From Peribacillus glennii (GTDB lineage Bacteria; Bacillota; Bacilli; Bacillales; DSM-1321): a DNA stretch of 64,000 nt. Below the pieces are notes generated by a model. The model made no database searches and was not told the DNA's origin. It worked only from the letters and a program-made list of their open reading frames with translations. Positions 51,309-60,563 of this stretch are shown here, piece after piece; the first letter of the stretch is position 1; each line of letters begins with the position of its first letter. The position numbers and the translations under genes are program-made. The stretch spans positions 62,001-126,000 of the forward strand of contig NZ_QVTD01000001.1 in NCBI RefSeq assembly GCF_003429105.1, in the 5' to 3' direction.

Positions 51309-52673
51309 TTAAATGCTCTCATTCTCAGTCTCTTTATAGCTATTGGATGGGTTGAGGATTCTGTCAAAACTCCCATATTTCTCTTGAACTAATAATAGGG
51401 CTATTCCCCCAATAATACTCGGGATCGCAAATGCCATGAACGCATTTTGAGGTGCTAGATTAGTTGCCAGCAAGAGACCGATAATGAGGGGTGCCAGTAT
51501 TGCTCCTATCCGTCCAATCCCAACTGTGACACTAAGACCTGTTGTTCGGATTTCCTGAGGATAAAATTGAGATATATATGGATTCACAAGATTTTGCGTT
51601 CCGCCTGTGCATGCGCCGCCAATTGCGATTAATACATACAACAAAAGTAGATTAGACGTTACACTTAATGAGACAAAACAAAAAGCCCCTATTAAAAACA
51701 TGAACAATAGTACTTTTCGATGCCCCAATCGATCTACTAAATAACCACCCAGTAAAGAACCTCCAATTTGTCCGATACCTAACACAAGGCTGAATGACAA
51801 GCTTGAAGTGATTCCATACCCGGATCCCTGCATAATTTTTGGAAGCCATGTATTCAGGCCATAAATCATAAGCAGACAGCTAAACACTGTTATCCAAAAC
51901 GCTAATGTACTAACACCTCTATTGTCTGCAAATAGCTTTTTGGCAGTAAATCCTTTTGCGCGTTCTTTAATACTTACATATTCAAAATCGTCTGTTGCTT
52001 GATAATTACCCTTAGGATGGATTTTGTTTAGAATACTTGCGATTTTTTCACCTTGGTTACGAACAATATGAAAGGATAACGATTCGGGAAATTGTTTAAG
52101 AAATAATGGCAGTGTAATTAGCGGGATAATCCCTAAACAATATAAGAATCTCCAGCCTAGACTTTCCATTAAATACATACCCGTCAGTGAAGCTATTATA
52201 GTCCCTATTGAATATCCACAATACATTGCCGCTACAATCAGTGCTCTGTTTTTTTTAGGTGAGTATTCCGTCATTACGGCAATTACAGCTGGCATTAATC
52301 CGCCCATCCCTAGAGCTGCAATAAAACGCATAATCGTAAAAGTGAGGGGATTTGGTGCCAAACCAGCCAAAAGAGAGAATACACTGAATAAAAACATACA
52401 AATGGCCAATATTTTTTTCCGACCAATAATATCGGAAAACGATCCGAGTAAAAAGGAACCAATCATCATACCAATAAGAGTATAACTGCCAATAGCCCCT
52501 GCCTCTACAATGGTTAACTCGTATTCATCCATCATCATTGGCAATCCTATACCGTATAAAGCAATGTCAAAACCATCAAAGGCAATTGCATAAAAACACC
52601 AAAGAAAAACTAACAAATGAAATCTATTAAGCTTACTTTCAGCTATTACATGGGAAGTCTGAACAAGACGCAT
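51309..52673 (-). CDS. MFS carrier, aromatic acid:H+ symporter (AAHS) type
   Basis: A 454-residue, 12-span protein. AFDGFDIALYGIGLP near residue 30 is the DGxD motif of the AAHS subfamily (PcaK, BenK), followed by GSFSDIIGRKKILA and GGYLVDRLGHRKVL in the two halves. AAHS carriers import benzoate, 4-hydroxybenzoate, vanillate and similar acids. It follows the MetE-like gene by 45 bp, suggesting the pair acts on a common substrate, perhaps a methylated or sulfur-containing acid; no ring-cleavage genes are adjacent. Confidence 0.85.
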   Translation of the reverse strand: MRLVQTSHVIAESKLNRFHLLVFLWCFYAIAFDGFDIALYGIGLPMMMDEYELTIVEAGAIGSYTLIGMMIGSFLLGSFSDIIGRKKILAICMFLFSVFSLLAGLAPNPLTFTIMRFIAALGMGGLMPAVIAVMTEYSPKKNRALIVAAMYCGYSIGTIIASLTGMYLMESLGWRFLYCLGIIPLITLPLFLKQFPESLSFHIVRNQGEKIASILNKIHPKGNYQATDDFEYVSIKERAKGFTAKKLFADNRGVSTLAFWITVFSCLLMIYGLNTWLPKIMQGSGYGITSSLSFSLVLGIGQIGGSLLGGYLVDRLGHRKVLLFMFLIGAFCFVSLSVTSNLLLLYVLIAIGGACTGGTQNLVNPYISQFYPQEIRTTGLSVTVGIGRIGAILAPLIIGLLLATNLAPQNAFMAFAIPSIIGGIALLLVQEKYGSFDRILNPSNSYKETENESI

Positions 52674-52717
52674 CTCATTCCTCCTTTTGGTCTTTTTTGG
52701 TCTTTAATAAATTTTAC

Positions 52718-53833
52718 TTATTTCCACACTTCCCTCGAGATCTCCACAACATGCTGAAGTTTTGCCCATTGTTGTTCCTCTGTCAATAAGTTGCCTTCTT
52801 CCGTTGATGCAAACCCGCATTGAGGACTTAAGCATAGCTGATCTAAATTCACGAATTGTGCTGCTTCTTCAATTCGCTTTTTAATTTCATCCTTGCTTTC
52901 TAATTCACCAAATTTTGAAGTGACCAAGCCCAAAACTATGTTTAAATCTGATCTATTTACAAAACGAAGTGGTTCAAACCCGCCTGAACGATCATTGTCA
53001 TATTCCAAGAAGAAACCATCAATATCTAAATGTCCAAATAATTGTTCTGCAACCGGTTCGTATCCACCAGAAGAAATCCATGTTGAGCGGAAATTCCCAC
53101 GACAAATATGCATCGTTATTTTTAAATCATCCGGTCGATCCGCTATTGCTTTGTTCAGGGTATGTAAATACATTTTGATTAAGTGATCAGGATCCGTTCC
53201 TTTTGCGCGAAGCTGTTCTTTTTGTTCCTCTGAACATAAATAAGCCCAAGAAGTATCATCAAGCTGCAGATACCGACAACCCGCATCATAAAAAGCTTGT
53301 ATGCCTTTTTTATATGTCTTGGCTAAATCATCAAAGAATTCTTCTTCATCCTGATAGACTGACTTATCAATCTCTCCACGGAAATGAAGCATACTGGGAC
53401 TTGGAATTGTAAATTTTGCTACATGGTCTTCAGCTACTCGGTGAAGATATTTATAATCTTCCAGCATAGGATGATTTCCAAAGTCTAATTTGCTTGTTAC
53501 TTTAATCCCGCGGGATTTTGTTTGTTTTTGTTGAAATTGAATTCCGTTTCCTGACCAAAATCCATCAACCCCAACTAAATTTTCCAGGAAATCAAAATGC
53601 CACCAAGCTCTTCGAAATTCTCCATCAGTAACGGCCTGAAGGCCTGCGTCTTTCTGTTTCAACACAATTCTTGCAATTTCCTCATCTTCAATCTTACGTA
53701 ATTGTTCTAATGATATCTCGCCATTAGCCCTTTGCAGGCGCGCTTTTTTAATTACATCTGATCGCAATAAACTTCCAACTTGGTCTGCACGAAAAACCAT
53801 GGAATGGTTTTTAGATTTATTTAGTGTTTGCAT
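52718..53833 (-). CDS. MetE C-domain-like methyltransferase (YxjG/YxjH family)
   Basis: A 371-residue protein resembling the catalytic half of cobalamin-independent methionine synthase. RADQVGSLLR at the start, AVTDGEFRRAWWHFDFL, YLQLDDTSWAYL, and zinc ligands in MHICRGNFR and LCLSPQCGFAS. It lacks the N-terminal folate-binding half, as in YxjG/YxjH-type proteins, which may transfer methyl groups from other donors. No S-box riboswitch was seen in the upstream DNA. Paired with an MFS carrier and a divergent LysR gene. Confidence 0.85.
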   Translation of the reverse strand: MQTLNKSKNHSMVFRADQVGSLLRSDVIKKARLQRANGEISLEQLRKIEDEEIARIVLKQKDAGLQAVTDGEFRRAWWHFDFLENLVGVDGFWSGNGIQFQQKQTKSRGIKVTSKLDFGNHPMLEDYKYLHRVAEDHVAKFTIPSPSMLHFRGEIDKSVYQDEEEFFDDLAKTYKKGIQAFYDAGCRYLQLDDTSWAYLCSEEQKEQLRAKGTDPDHLIKMYLHTLNKAIADRPDDLKITMHICRGNFRSTWISSGGYEPVAEQLFGHLDIDGFFLEYDNDRSGGFEPLRFVNRSDLNIVLGLVTSKFGELESKDEIKKRIEEAAQFVNLDQLCLSPQCGFASTEEGNLLTEEQQWAKLQHVVEISREVWK

Positions 53834-53892
53834 AAAAAATCACTCTTTTCATTTTTATTTCTTTGATGTTTGTATCCTATCATGTTTAAAGT

Positions 53893-53944
53893 GATATAGT
53901 GTAACTGATAAAAGCAATTAGTTGTTATAACTAAAAGCTATATC
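53893..53944. promoter_or_regulatory. Nested palindrome, LysR operator candidate
   Basis: TTAGTT-N5-AACTAA (53918-53934) lies inside an outer repeat GATATAG (53893-53899)/CTATATC (53938-53944), between the divergent MetE-like and lysR genes. The inner element fits the T-N11-A LysR box. Confidence 0.6.
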
Positions 53945-54197
53945 GACTATAGTCATTCATTTTGATACATCACCTTTTTTAACAATTCCTCTATTTCTAG
54001 TAGCAGGTCCAGCTTATTTTGCTCACCTAAAAAAGACCACAAGAGGTAAACGGGGTTTCGTAGTAATATAACAGCGTCATATTTAATTGAAATTCATATC
54101 GGGTTAAGGGTAGAATAACGAAATAAAAATAGAAAAGGTTTCTCATCCATACATATCAATGGATTTATAAATCGATTGGAAAGGATAACGAGGGCGT

Positions 54198-55109
54198 ATG
54201 AAGTTGCAGCAGTTGAGATATTTCATTGAAATTGTCATGTGTGGTTCTATTAATGAGGCTTCTCGCAGATTATATATATCGCAGCCAAGTTTATCAAAAG
54301 CAATAAAAGAACTTGAAAAAGAAGTAGGCATTTCCCTTTTTACCCGTACATCCACCGGTATTACGCTTTCATCAGACGGGGCTGAGTTTCTTGGGTATGC
54401 CAGGCAGGTAGTTGAACAAGTTGAGCTGCTGGAGCGCCGCTATTTCAATACTGCTCCGTCCCAGCAACTATTTTCTATCTCAACACAGCATTATGCGTTT
54501 GCTGTTAATGCATTTGTAGAAATGATAAAAAAGTATGGAGCAGATAAGTACCAATTCACTATGAGGGAAACCAGAACGTATGAAATCATAGAAGACGTCA
54601 AGAATTTACGCAGTGAAATAGGTATTTTGTATATTAGCCCCTTTAATGAAAAAGTGATGATGCAGCTGTTAAAGGAGCAGGGGTTAGTGTTTAACGCACT
54701 TTTTAAGGCAACTCCCCATATCTTTGTGAGTTCTCAGAATCCTCTTGCGAATAAGGCATCAGTCTCTTTAGAAGATTTACAAGATTATCCGCGTCTAAAC
54801 TTTGAACAAGGTGAATTTAATTCGTTTTATTACTCTGAAGAGATTTTTAGCACTGTTCCTAGTAAGAGAAGCATCCAGGTCAGTGACCGGGCAACCCTGT
54901 TTAACTTATTGATAGGGTTGAACGGCTATACCATATCCACCGGTATTCTAAGCGAGGATTTAAATGGTTCAAATATTGTATCTGTTCCGCTTGAAGAAGG
55001 AGAAATGATTACAGTGGGCTGGGTCGTGCATAAAAAAACACAATTGAGCACAATGGCTAAATTGTATTTGGAGGAGCTTAATCAAATCATTGATTTTTAT
55101 GTAACTTGA
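54198..55109 (+). CDS. LysR-family transcriptional regulator
   Basis: A 303-residue protein. N-terminal LysR helix-turn-helix at residues 3-60 (LQQLRYFIEIVMCGSINEAS, QPSLSKAIKELEKEVG, LFTRTSTGITLSSDG), then a ligand-binding domain (IGILYISPF, DYPRLNFEQGEFNSFYY). Transcribed away from the MetE-like/MFS pair with a palindromic box between, so it probably controls that operon. Confidence 0.9.
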   Translation: MKLQQLRYFIEIVMCGSINEASRRLYISQPSLSKAIKELEKEVGISLFTRTSTGITLSSDGAEFLGYARQVVEQVELLERRYFNTAPSQQLFSISTQHYAFAVNAFVEMIKKYGADKYQFTMRETRTYEIIEDVKNLRSEIGILYISPFNEKVMMQLLKEQGLVFNALFKATPHIFVSSQNPLANKASVSLEDLQDYPRLNFEQGEFNSFYYSEEIFSTVPSKRSIQVSDRATLFNLLIGLNGYTISTGILSEDLNGSNIVSVPLEEGEMITVGWVVHKKTQLSTMAKLYLEELNQIIDFYVT

Positions 55110-55156
55110 TAGAGGCAGATGTTTATAGGTTATATGTAGATAGGTTGGAATGGAAT

Positions 55157-55675
55157 TCATATTTTCTTTATTTTATATCCGCCGATTATACTGTGATAAT
55201 AATTCGGCCCGTGGGGAACGAAATCTGTTCGGACTGCTTTTCTTTCCATGTACTGCAGTTTCTCATGTTCATTGTATCCATATCCAGCTAGTTTCACTGC
55301 TTGTATGTACCTGATATTAATTCGGAAATTGAATCCAGGGAAATACGACATATTCCGGACAATTTTTCCCAGTTAGGGACCAGCTCGGACAGCTGCCAGA
55401 TAAAGTCCCACTTCTTCATGTATTTCCCTGATTCCTTGCTCAGGCCGTTCACCCGCCTCCAAATGGCCTGCAGCCGTGATATCCAATAAACCTGGAAAGA
55501 TATACTTTCTCCAATCCCTTTTCTGGAACAAAAGGAATACAGCCCCGTTTTCGATTTGGTAAAACCAGCAGTGAAAGGATTTGTGCCAATACCCTTTTTG
55601 ATGGACTTCCCCTCTCTCGCAAACATCTCTATGATTCATTTCACTGTCATAAATATCCGGAATCTCTGTTCCCAT
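55157..55675 (-). pseudogene. NUDIX hydrolase, frameshifted
   Basis: Leftward, MGTEIPDIYDSEMNHRDVCE and HKSFHCWFYQ lead to a complete NUDIX box (G-x5-E-x7-RE-x2-EE-x-G, in GHLEAGERPEQGIREIHEEV) at about 55395-55460. The frame then shifts to WQLSELVPNWEKLSG and SISELISG, and again to QAVKLAGYGYNEHEKLQYM and TDFVPHGPNYYHSIIGG. The order matches YfcD/IPP-isomerase-like NUDIX proteins of about 200 residues; at least two frameshifts break it. Confidence 0.6.
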
Positions 55676-55834
55676 ATCATTTTATCTCCCTAAAATATAC
55701 GGTTTGATATAAGTTGTTTATTCCCAGCATATCCTCCAGAATGGTTTTAAACATTGGAACAGTAGAAAAATCACATGCAGATTTGCCGGTTATCATATAA
55801 AATATTGGAAACAAGTATTTGAGGCGGTGAAACT

Positions 55835-57076
55835 ATGGAAATGACCAAGCAGCTGTTACTCAATCTTTCTCTATTATTAGTGATCCTTTTCTTTTTTCAA
55901 ATCCATTTGGATCGAAAGGATATCAGTGAGTTACCCCGTCGCCTCTCCATGTATTATTTTATGCTTTCTATCTTAGTGTGTATATTTCTGACAAATAAAG
56001 TATTTGAAAATTTATATTTTGATCTCAGGCAGGTTCCTTTGATTGTTGGTACACTTTATCTCGGAACAGGCTGGCAGCTCCTGTCCGTAATCATATTGGC
56101 CCGCAGTTTATTGGGAATCGATTTGGGTTTTTGGATTTCGGTGTCCATTTTCACTCTTTTTACCCTTTTCTCCTGTTTGGGCCATACTTTTTTCTTAAGA
56201 CAAAAAAAACATCATCGGATGCTTGTCTCCGTTTCATACTCAATAGGGCTGTCATTAATGATTATGGGAGCTACCAGCTATTTCTTCGGTATATATCATA
56301 GTATTGAAACGTGGATCGGGTTCGTGTTTATTCCTGCAATTTGCACATTCATTATGGCTTACACAATCGAAACGATAAACAGGAATTTGTATCTTCGCCA
56401 ACAAATTGAAAAAACGAAGAAGATGGAAGCCGTCACGCATATGGCAGCTGCCATCTCCCATGAAATCCGCAATCCCCTGACTTCTGCAAAAGGGTTTGTT
56501 CAATTTGTGTCAGAAGACGATAATCTTGCGCAAACACAAAAGGAGTACCTTTCGATTGCATTGCAGGAGTTAAACCAGGCAGAAACGGTCATACGCGACT
56601 ATCTGACGTTTTCAAAGCCCTCCATTATTTCCGTTGAAGAAATAAACGTGAGCGAGGAATTAAATAATACTTTGAAAATATTACAGCCGCTTTCTAATCT
56701 GAATTCAGTCCAGGTGAAGACCGATTTGACATTGCCGGGACAAATTCAGGGTGACCGGCATAAATTCCATCAATGTTTCTTCAATATTATTAAAAATTGC
56801 ATCGAGGCAATGCCTTCCGGCGGGCAACTATATGTAAAGACTATGAATAAAGGCACAAATATCTTGATAACGATTTCGGATACAGGGGTCGGGATGTCCG
56901 AACAACAAATCCACCGCCTTGGCGAGCCATATTACTCTACTAAAGAAGGAAAGGGAACCGGCCTTGGCATGATGGTTGTATACAGTATCATTCGGGCAAT
57001 GAATGGAACGATTTCGGTCAAAAGTGAAATCAATAAAGGGACAACGTTTTTGATTTCCTTTCCCCGGAAAGTATGA
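55835..57076 (+). CDS. KinB-like sporulation sensor histidine kinase
   Basis: A 413-residue protein. Residues 5-180 contain about six membrane spans (5TM-5TMR_LYT-like input), then HisKA with MAAAISHEIRNPLTSAKG (His209), an N box IIKNCIEAMPSGG, and ATP-lid motifs SDTGVGMSEQQ and GKGTGLGMMVVYSI. This layout is that of KinB, which feeds phosphate to Spo0F. No kapB or response regulator is adjacent, consistent with an orphan phosphorelay kinase. Confidence 0.85.
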   Translation: MEMTKQLLLNLSLLLVILFFFQIHLDRKDISELPRRLSMYYFMLSILVCIFLTNKVFENLYFDLRQVPLIVGTLYLGTGWQLLSVIILARSLLGIDLGFWISVSIFTLFTLFSCLGHTFFLRQKKHHRMLVSVSYSIGLSLMIMGATSYFFGIYHSIETWIGFVFIPAICTFIMAYTIETINRNLYLRQQIEKTKKMEAVTHMAAAISHEIRNPLTSAKGFVQFVSEDDNLAQTQKEYLSIALQELNQAETVIRDYLTFSKPSIISVEEINVSEELNNTLKILQPLSNLNSVQVKTDLTLPGQIQGDRHKFHQCFFNIIKNCIEAMPSGGQLYVKTMNKGTNILITISDTGVGMSEQQIHRLGEPYYSTKEGKGTGLGMMVVYSIIRAMNGTISVKSEINKGTTFLISFPRKV

Positions 57077-57080
57077 CCCG

Positions 57081-58133
57081 TTACAAATGCATTTTTGCCC
57101 GTTTTCTGTTAAAAAACCATTTCAATATGCCAGGAACAAAAAGAATGATAAAAAGAAGCCTAATGAATTGCAGGGAGCTGACAACAGCCGGATCGGCACC
57201 TACGGAGTTTGCGGTGAGAACCATTTCCACAAGTCCTCCGGGTGCAAAGCTTAATATCGCCGTTGTAAGCGATAGCGGGGTGAGCACTGAAAATAAATAC
57301 CCCATCCCAAAAGACAGGAAAATCAGCAGGATTGTCAGTCCAAAATAAATCCCGCTGTATTTTCCTCCAAGCTTTAAATCCTTAACCGTTATTTTGGTCC
57401 CCATATTCGCCCCAACGGTAATTTGCGCCGCCACCAGCATCCATGATGGAAACATCCCCAAGCTCACTCCGCTTACACCCAGGATGGCAGTGATGAATAA
57501 CGGCGCTATTACAAAAGAAGCGGGCAGCTTATTCCTCAAAATCCATGCCAGGGCAATTCCCGGAATATAGAATGCATACCTCCAAACGTCTGTACTTCCT
57601 TGCCTGCCAATCATTTGTACGGCATCTGCACTATCTGAGACAAAGAGATGGATGACAATGAACGGGACTAAAAAGACTACGGTCAATAAGCGTATGGTTT
57701 GAAATACGACGACCATCGAGGTATTGGCTTTCAGCGACTCGCCTGCTGCGACCATTTCAGGCAAGCCTCCCGGGATGGAGCCCAGTACACTTGTCACGGG
57801 ATCGACTTTAATATATTTCGTGACAAATATACTGTTAACCACGCTTAATGTGATCAATAACAGCGTGAGCATTATAAACGGTATGATATATGGAGTAACA
57901 GTAGTAAATGTCGCTTTTGTAAACGATTGGCCAAAATAGATGCCCAGCACGCATAAGCCCGCATTTGTGAAAAAACGGGTCGAGACCAAACTCCGCTTAG
58001 TCCCCGATTTCCATAAGATCATTATCGTCATTGGCCCAAGAATCCAGGGCAGGGGCCATTGAAAAAGGAAAAATAGATACCCTCCAATGAAAGCTATTAA
58101 ATACGTTTCTATTAATTGTGCACTATTTTTCAT
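57081..58133 (-). CDS. AbrB-family membrane protein (duplicated-domain transporter-like)
   Basis: ATG 58133 lies seven bases after AGAGGT; 30 upstream codons are rejected. The 350-residue, about ten-span protein has two related halves, each with a membrane-embedded Pro/Gly motif: SIPGGLPEMVAAGES in the first and FAPGGLVEMVLTANSVGAD in the second. This matches the AbrB duplication family (putative ammonia monooxygenase/regulator annotations, function unproven). It converges with the kinase gene, four bases apart. Confidence 0.82.
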   Translation of the reverse strand: MKNSAQLIETYLIAFIGGYLFFLFQWPLPWILGPMTIMILWKSGTKRSLVSTRFFTNAGLCVLGIYFGQSFTKATFTTVTPYIIPFIMLTLLLITLSVVNSIFVTKYIKVDPVTSVLGSIPGGLPEMVAAGESLKANTSMVVVFQTIRLLTVVFLVPFIVIHLFVSDSADAVQMIGRQGSTDVWRYAFYIPGIALAWILRNKLPASFVIAPLFITAILGVSGVSLGMFPSWMLVAAQITVGANMGTKITVKDLKLGGKYSGIYFGLTILLIFLSFGMGYLFSVLTPLSLTTAILSFAPGGLVEMVLTANSVGADPAVVSSLQFIRLLFIILFVPGILKWFFNRKRAKMHL

Positions 58134-58417
58134 ATGAAATACCTCTATAACCTTTCCAATTCCATGGGCGGACAAGAATTGGATATTCCACCCATAACCG
58201 TTTTTCTTTCCATTATAAATCACTTCCTTACCGTCAACCAGCTATTAAGCCGATTATCAGATTTGCAGCTGTTTCTTTCTTATCCTCAAAGTCAGCTTTT
58301 CTTACCAAATCCTAATTTATGACCAAAAAACATTGTCAGGAATTCTTACATTTTTGCTGAAGTCCTTCAAAAAGTGTTTTATTCTAAAAAAAATCAACCA
58401 GGGAGGGAACAAAATAC

Positions 58418-58777
58418 ATGCCATGGATCATTCAGCTATGTATCATTACAGGGTTTCTCCTGCTTGGCAAATTTTTCGGCACAATATTTCACCTTCCGAT
58501 TCCGGGAAGCGTGATTGGAATGATTTTGTTGCTTGGGGCATTGATTGCCGGATTGGCGAAGTTGGAATGGGTTGAAAAGGCCGCTGCTTTCCAGATCAAA
58601 CATTTGACTTTGTTATTTGTGCCGCTTGTTATCGGGTTGTTCCTATCCCCGAACCTAATACCGCTTTTTGATTGGAGTTTTATCGCGGCTTTAATTGTCA
58701 GCAGCTTATGCTGCCTGCTGGGAACTGCCTTTTCTGTAGAGTGGTTTGAAAAACGCAAAAGGAGGATCCACAAATGA
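58418..58777 (+). CDS. lrgA: LrgA/CidA family protein
   Basis: A 119-residue, four-span membrane protein starting after AGGGAGG. LPIPGSVIGMILL, HLTLLFVPLVIGL and a basic tail (EKRKRRIHK) are hallmark features. Family members act with LrgB/CidB in pyruvate transport and murein-hydrolase control. It overlaps lrgB by four bases. Confidence 0.88.
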   Translation: MPWIIQLCIITGFLLLGKFFGTIFHLPIPGSVIGMILLLGALIAGLAKLEWVEKAAAFQIKHLTLLFVPLVIGLFLSPNLIPLFDWSFIAALIVSSLCCLLGTAFSVEWFEKRKRRIHK

Positions 58778-59463
58778 TTTCTTTGCTGGGCAGCCTTGTC
58801 TTTTGTATGGCGTCAACCATTATATGTTATATGATCAGCCTGAAAATATACCGGAAGTATAAAAAGAATTGGCTGAACCCCTTATATACTTCCACCATCT
58901 TCATTCTGGCGTTTCTGCTTTTATTCCATATTCCATACCAAGCATACCAGCAGGGAAGCTTTATTTTCGAGCAGCTTTTACAATTATCGATTGTGGCTTT
59001 TGCCGTACCGCTATATAAGCAATGGCCGTTATTGATGAAAAACTTCAAGAAAATTTTTTCAGGAGTGCTCGCCGGGACAATATTGGGCATTTTGTCTGTT
59101 TTCCTAATGTCCCAGCTATTTCATTTTAACCATGAAGTGTTGGCTTCCTTGATTCCGCGTTCTGTAACGCTTCCAATCGCATTATCTGTTTCAAACGGCC
59201 TTGGGGGCGCTACTACAATCACGGTGTTCTTTGTCCTATTCTCCGGTCTGTTTTCTGTAATATGTGGACCGCATTTGCTTAAGAAGGCCGGGATTACCAG
59301 CAAAGCGGCCAAAGGGCTTGCAATGGGCACTTCCGCCCAAATGCTTGGTGCCAACCGTTCACTCCTTTGGGGGGATGAGGAAGGGGCGCTGGGATGCATT
59401 GCGATGACAACCTCGGCCATATTTTTGTCCGTAATGCTGCCGCTCCTCCTGATTCTGATCTAA
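58774..59463 (+). CDS. lrgB: LrgB/CidB family protein
   Basis: A 229-residue, six-to-seven-span protein. RSVTLPIALSVSNGLGG and AKGLAMGTSAQMLGANRSLL match the LrgB signature (PKSVTTPIA and GTASHAIGTARA), although the second motif is divergent, lacking the usual HAxGTA. The ATG overlaps the lrgA stop, so the two are coupled. Confidence 0.86.
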   Translation: MISLLGSLVFCMASTIICYMISLKIYRKYKKNWLNPLYTSTIFILAFLLLFHIPYQAYQQGSFIFEQLLQLSIVAFAVPLYKQWPLLMKNFKKIFSGVLAGTILGILSVFLMSQLFHFNHEVLASLIPRSVTLPIALSVSNGLGGATTITVFFVLFSGLFSVICGPHLLKKAGITSKAAKGLAMGTSAQMLGANRSLLWGDEEGALGCIAMTTSAIFLSVMLPLLLILI

Positions 59464-59486
59464 AAAATGCGAAAGAAGGCAAGGCG

Positions 59487-59645
59487 ATGAAGTATGACTC
59501 TAAAGAAATCCGGTTAGCGGAAAAAATCATCCAGTTGGATATTTTGAGGGACCAGCTTCTTGAGGAATTGATGGAGTTGGCAGGAACCCGAACCCATGAG
59601 CTCTTAAGAACCGTGCAAAATGACGGAATTAAAGGAGTGTCCTGA
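59487..59645 (+). CDS. 52-aa helical small protein downstream of lrgB
   Basis: ATG at 59487 after GAAGGCAAGG. The product MKYDSKEIRLAEKIIQLDIL followed by LLEELMELAGTRTHELLRTVQ is amphipathic-helical with a heptad pattern, like Spo0E-type or Fbp-type small proteins. It ends one base before the fbpA-like gene and carries that gene's ribosome-binding site (AAAGGAG), indicating one transcript. Confidence 0.6.
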   Translation: MKYDSKEIRLAEKIIQLDILRDQLLEELMELAGTRTHELLRTVQNDGIKGVS

Positions 59646-59646
59646 C

Positions 59647-59799
59647 ATGTCAAATCAACTGCATACTGCGATTACAAAAGTGAAAAAATACTACATTGAG
59701 AAACTTTTGCACGCAGGGGCTTTCAAACAAACCGACCGGCAGATATACAGCTTCACTTTAAGCGAGCTGCAAAACCTGTGCCGTAAAATCAAACGGTAA
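59647..59799 (+). CDS. fbpA: Fur-regulated basic protein A (FbpA) family peptide
   Basis: A 50-residue basic protein (MSNQLHTAITKVKKYYIEKL, then DRQIYSFTLSELQNLCRKIK). The helix, xxY/FxLTLSELExxYR pattern and size match FbpA, which in B. subtilis works with the FsrA small RNA in iron sparing. Translationally linked to the 52-residue ORF. No Fur box was recognised upstream, so iron control is inference from the family. Confidence 0.75.
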   Translation: MSNQLHTAITKVKKYYIEKLLHAGAFKQTDRQIYSFTLSELQNLCRKIKR

Positions 59800-60187
59800 T
59801 ATAAATGGATTATTTCCAATTGCCTTCTCTTGTCAGACTCATCTTACTGATGGAATATATGGTTAAGCTCGATAATAGAATGAAATATTAGAAGAGTTGG
59901 CATTCTTAGTGTATGAAAAAACTAAAAGAATTCTGGCAGTCCAGGACGATATGCAAGGCCGTTCTTATTTTACTAGGTTTATGATCTAATAAAAGCAAAT
60001 AATATAAAAAAAGGCTTTGAATTAATGAAGAGGCGGTCCCAGAGAAAACTGCTGGCACCGCCAAAACATAATATGGACAACAAACCAGGGGATCTCACCA
60101 TATGTTTGTATGATTACAGAGCCAGGCACTTATGGGGAATGCCTCTTCTTGATTCCATTTAGGTTTGGAATCCGAATCCATTTGAAC
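59800..60187. other. Intergenic, no supported gene
   Basis: Contains a 23-codon ORF (59914-59985) without a ribosome-binding site and weak inverted repeats at about 60034-60062 and 60157-60193. Nothing assignable. Confidence 0.4.
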
Positions 60188-60478
60188 CTAAATTTCAATA
60201 TCCACCCCAATGCTGTCCACTCTGCCGACATCTTGTATGAATGCAGCGACAGCCTGGTGTTCCTCATTTGATACATATGCATCAAGGGCTGCTTTGTCTT
60301 CAAATCTTACCACTAAAACTACCTGGTATTCCTTGCTTTTCCCTACATTCAAGCCTGCCTGCAGGTCCACAATCCCTGTAAGATGATTTTTTAATGCTTT
60401 AAAGCGGGTGACCACTTCCTGCAGTTGTTCTGCAGTTGTCGTTTCCGCAAATTTAACGAGTACCGTACGATGTATCAT
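60188..60478 (-). CDS. Dabb (stress-responsive A/B barrel) domain protein
   Basis: A 96-residue protein with the dimeric alpha-beta barrel pattern: MIHRTVLVKFAETTTAEQL, GIVDLQAGLNVGKSKEYQV and SNEEHQAVAAFI. Dabb proteins are small, often of unknown chemistry, sometimes cyclases. ATG follows AAGGGG. It stands alone. Confidence 0.88.
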   Translation of the reverse strand: MIHRTVLVKFAETTTAEQLQEVVTRFKALKNHLTGIVDLQAGLNVGKSKEYQVVLVVRFEDKAALDAYVSNEEHQAVAAFIQDVGRVDSIGVDIEI

Positions 60479-60563
60479 ATGTATCCCCTTTTCTTCTATT
60501 TATGCTATCTTGCTAATTCTATCTAACTATTATGAAGGATGCAATTTTGTTACCCTTCACCAT

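Noticed and set aside
53834..53892. S-box or T-box leader before the MetE-like gene
   Set aside because: Too little space and no terminator or conserved core elements; only the LysR-type palindrome is present.
59914..59985. 23-codon ORF (MKKLKEFWQS...)
   Set aside because: Lacks a ribosome-binding site and any family resemblance.
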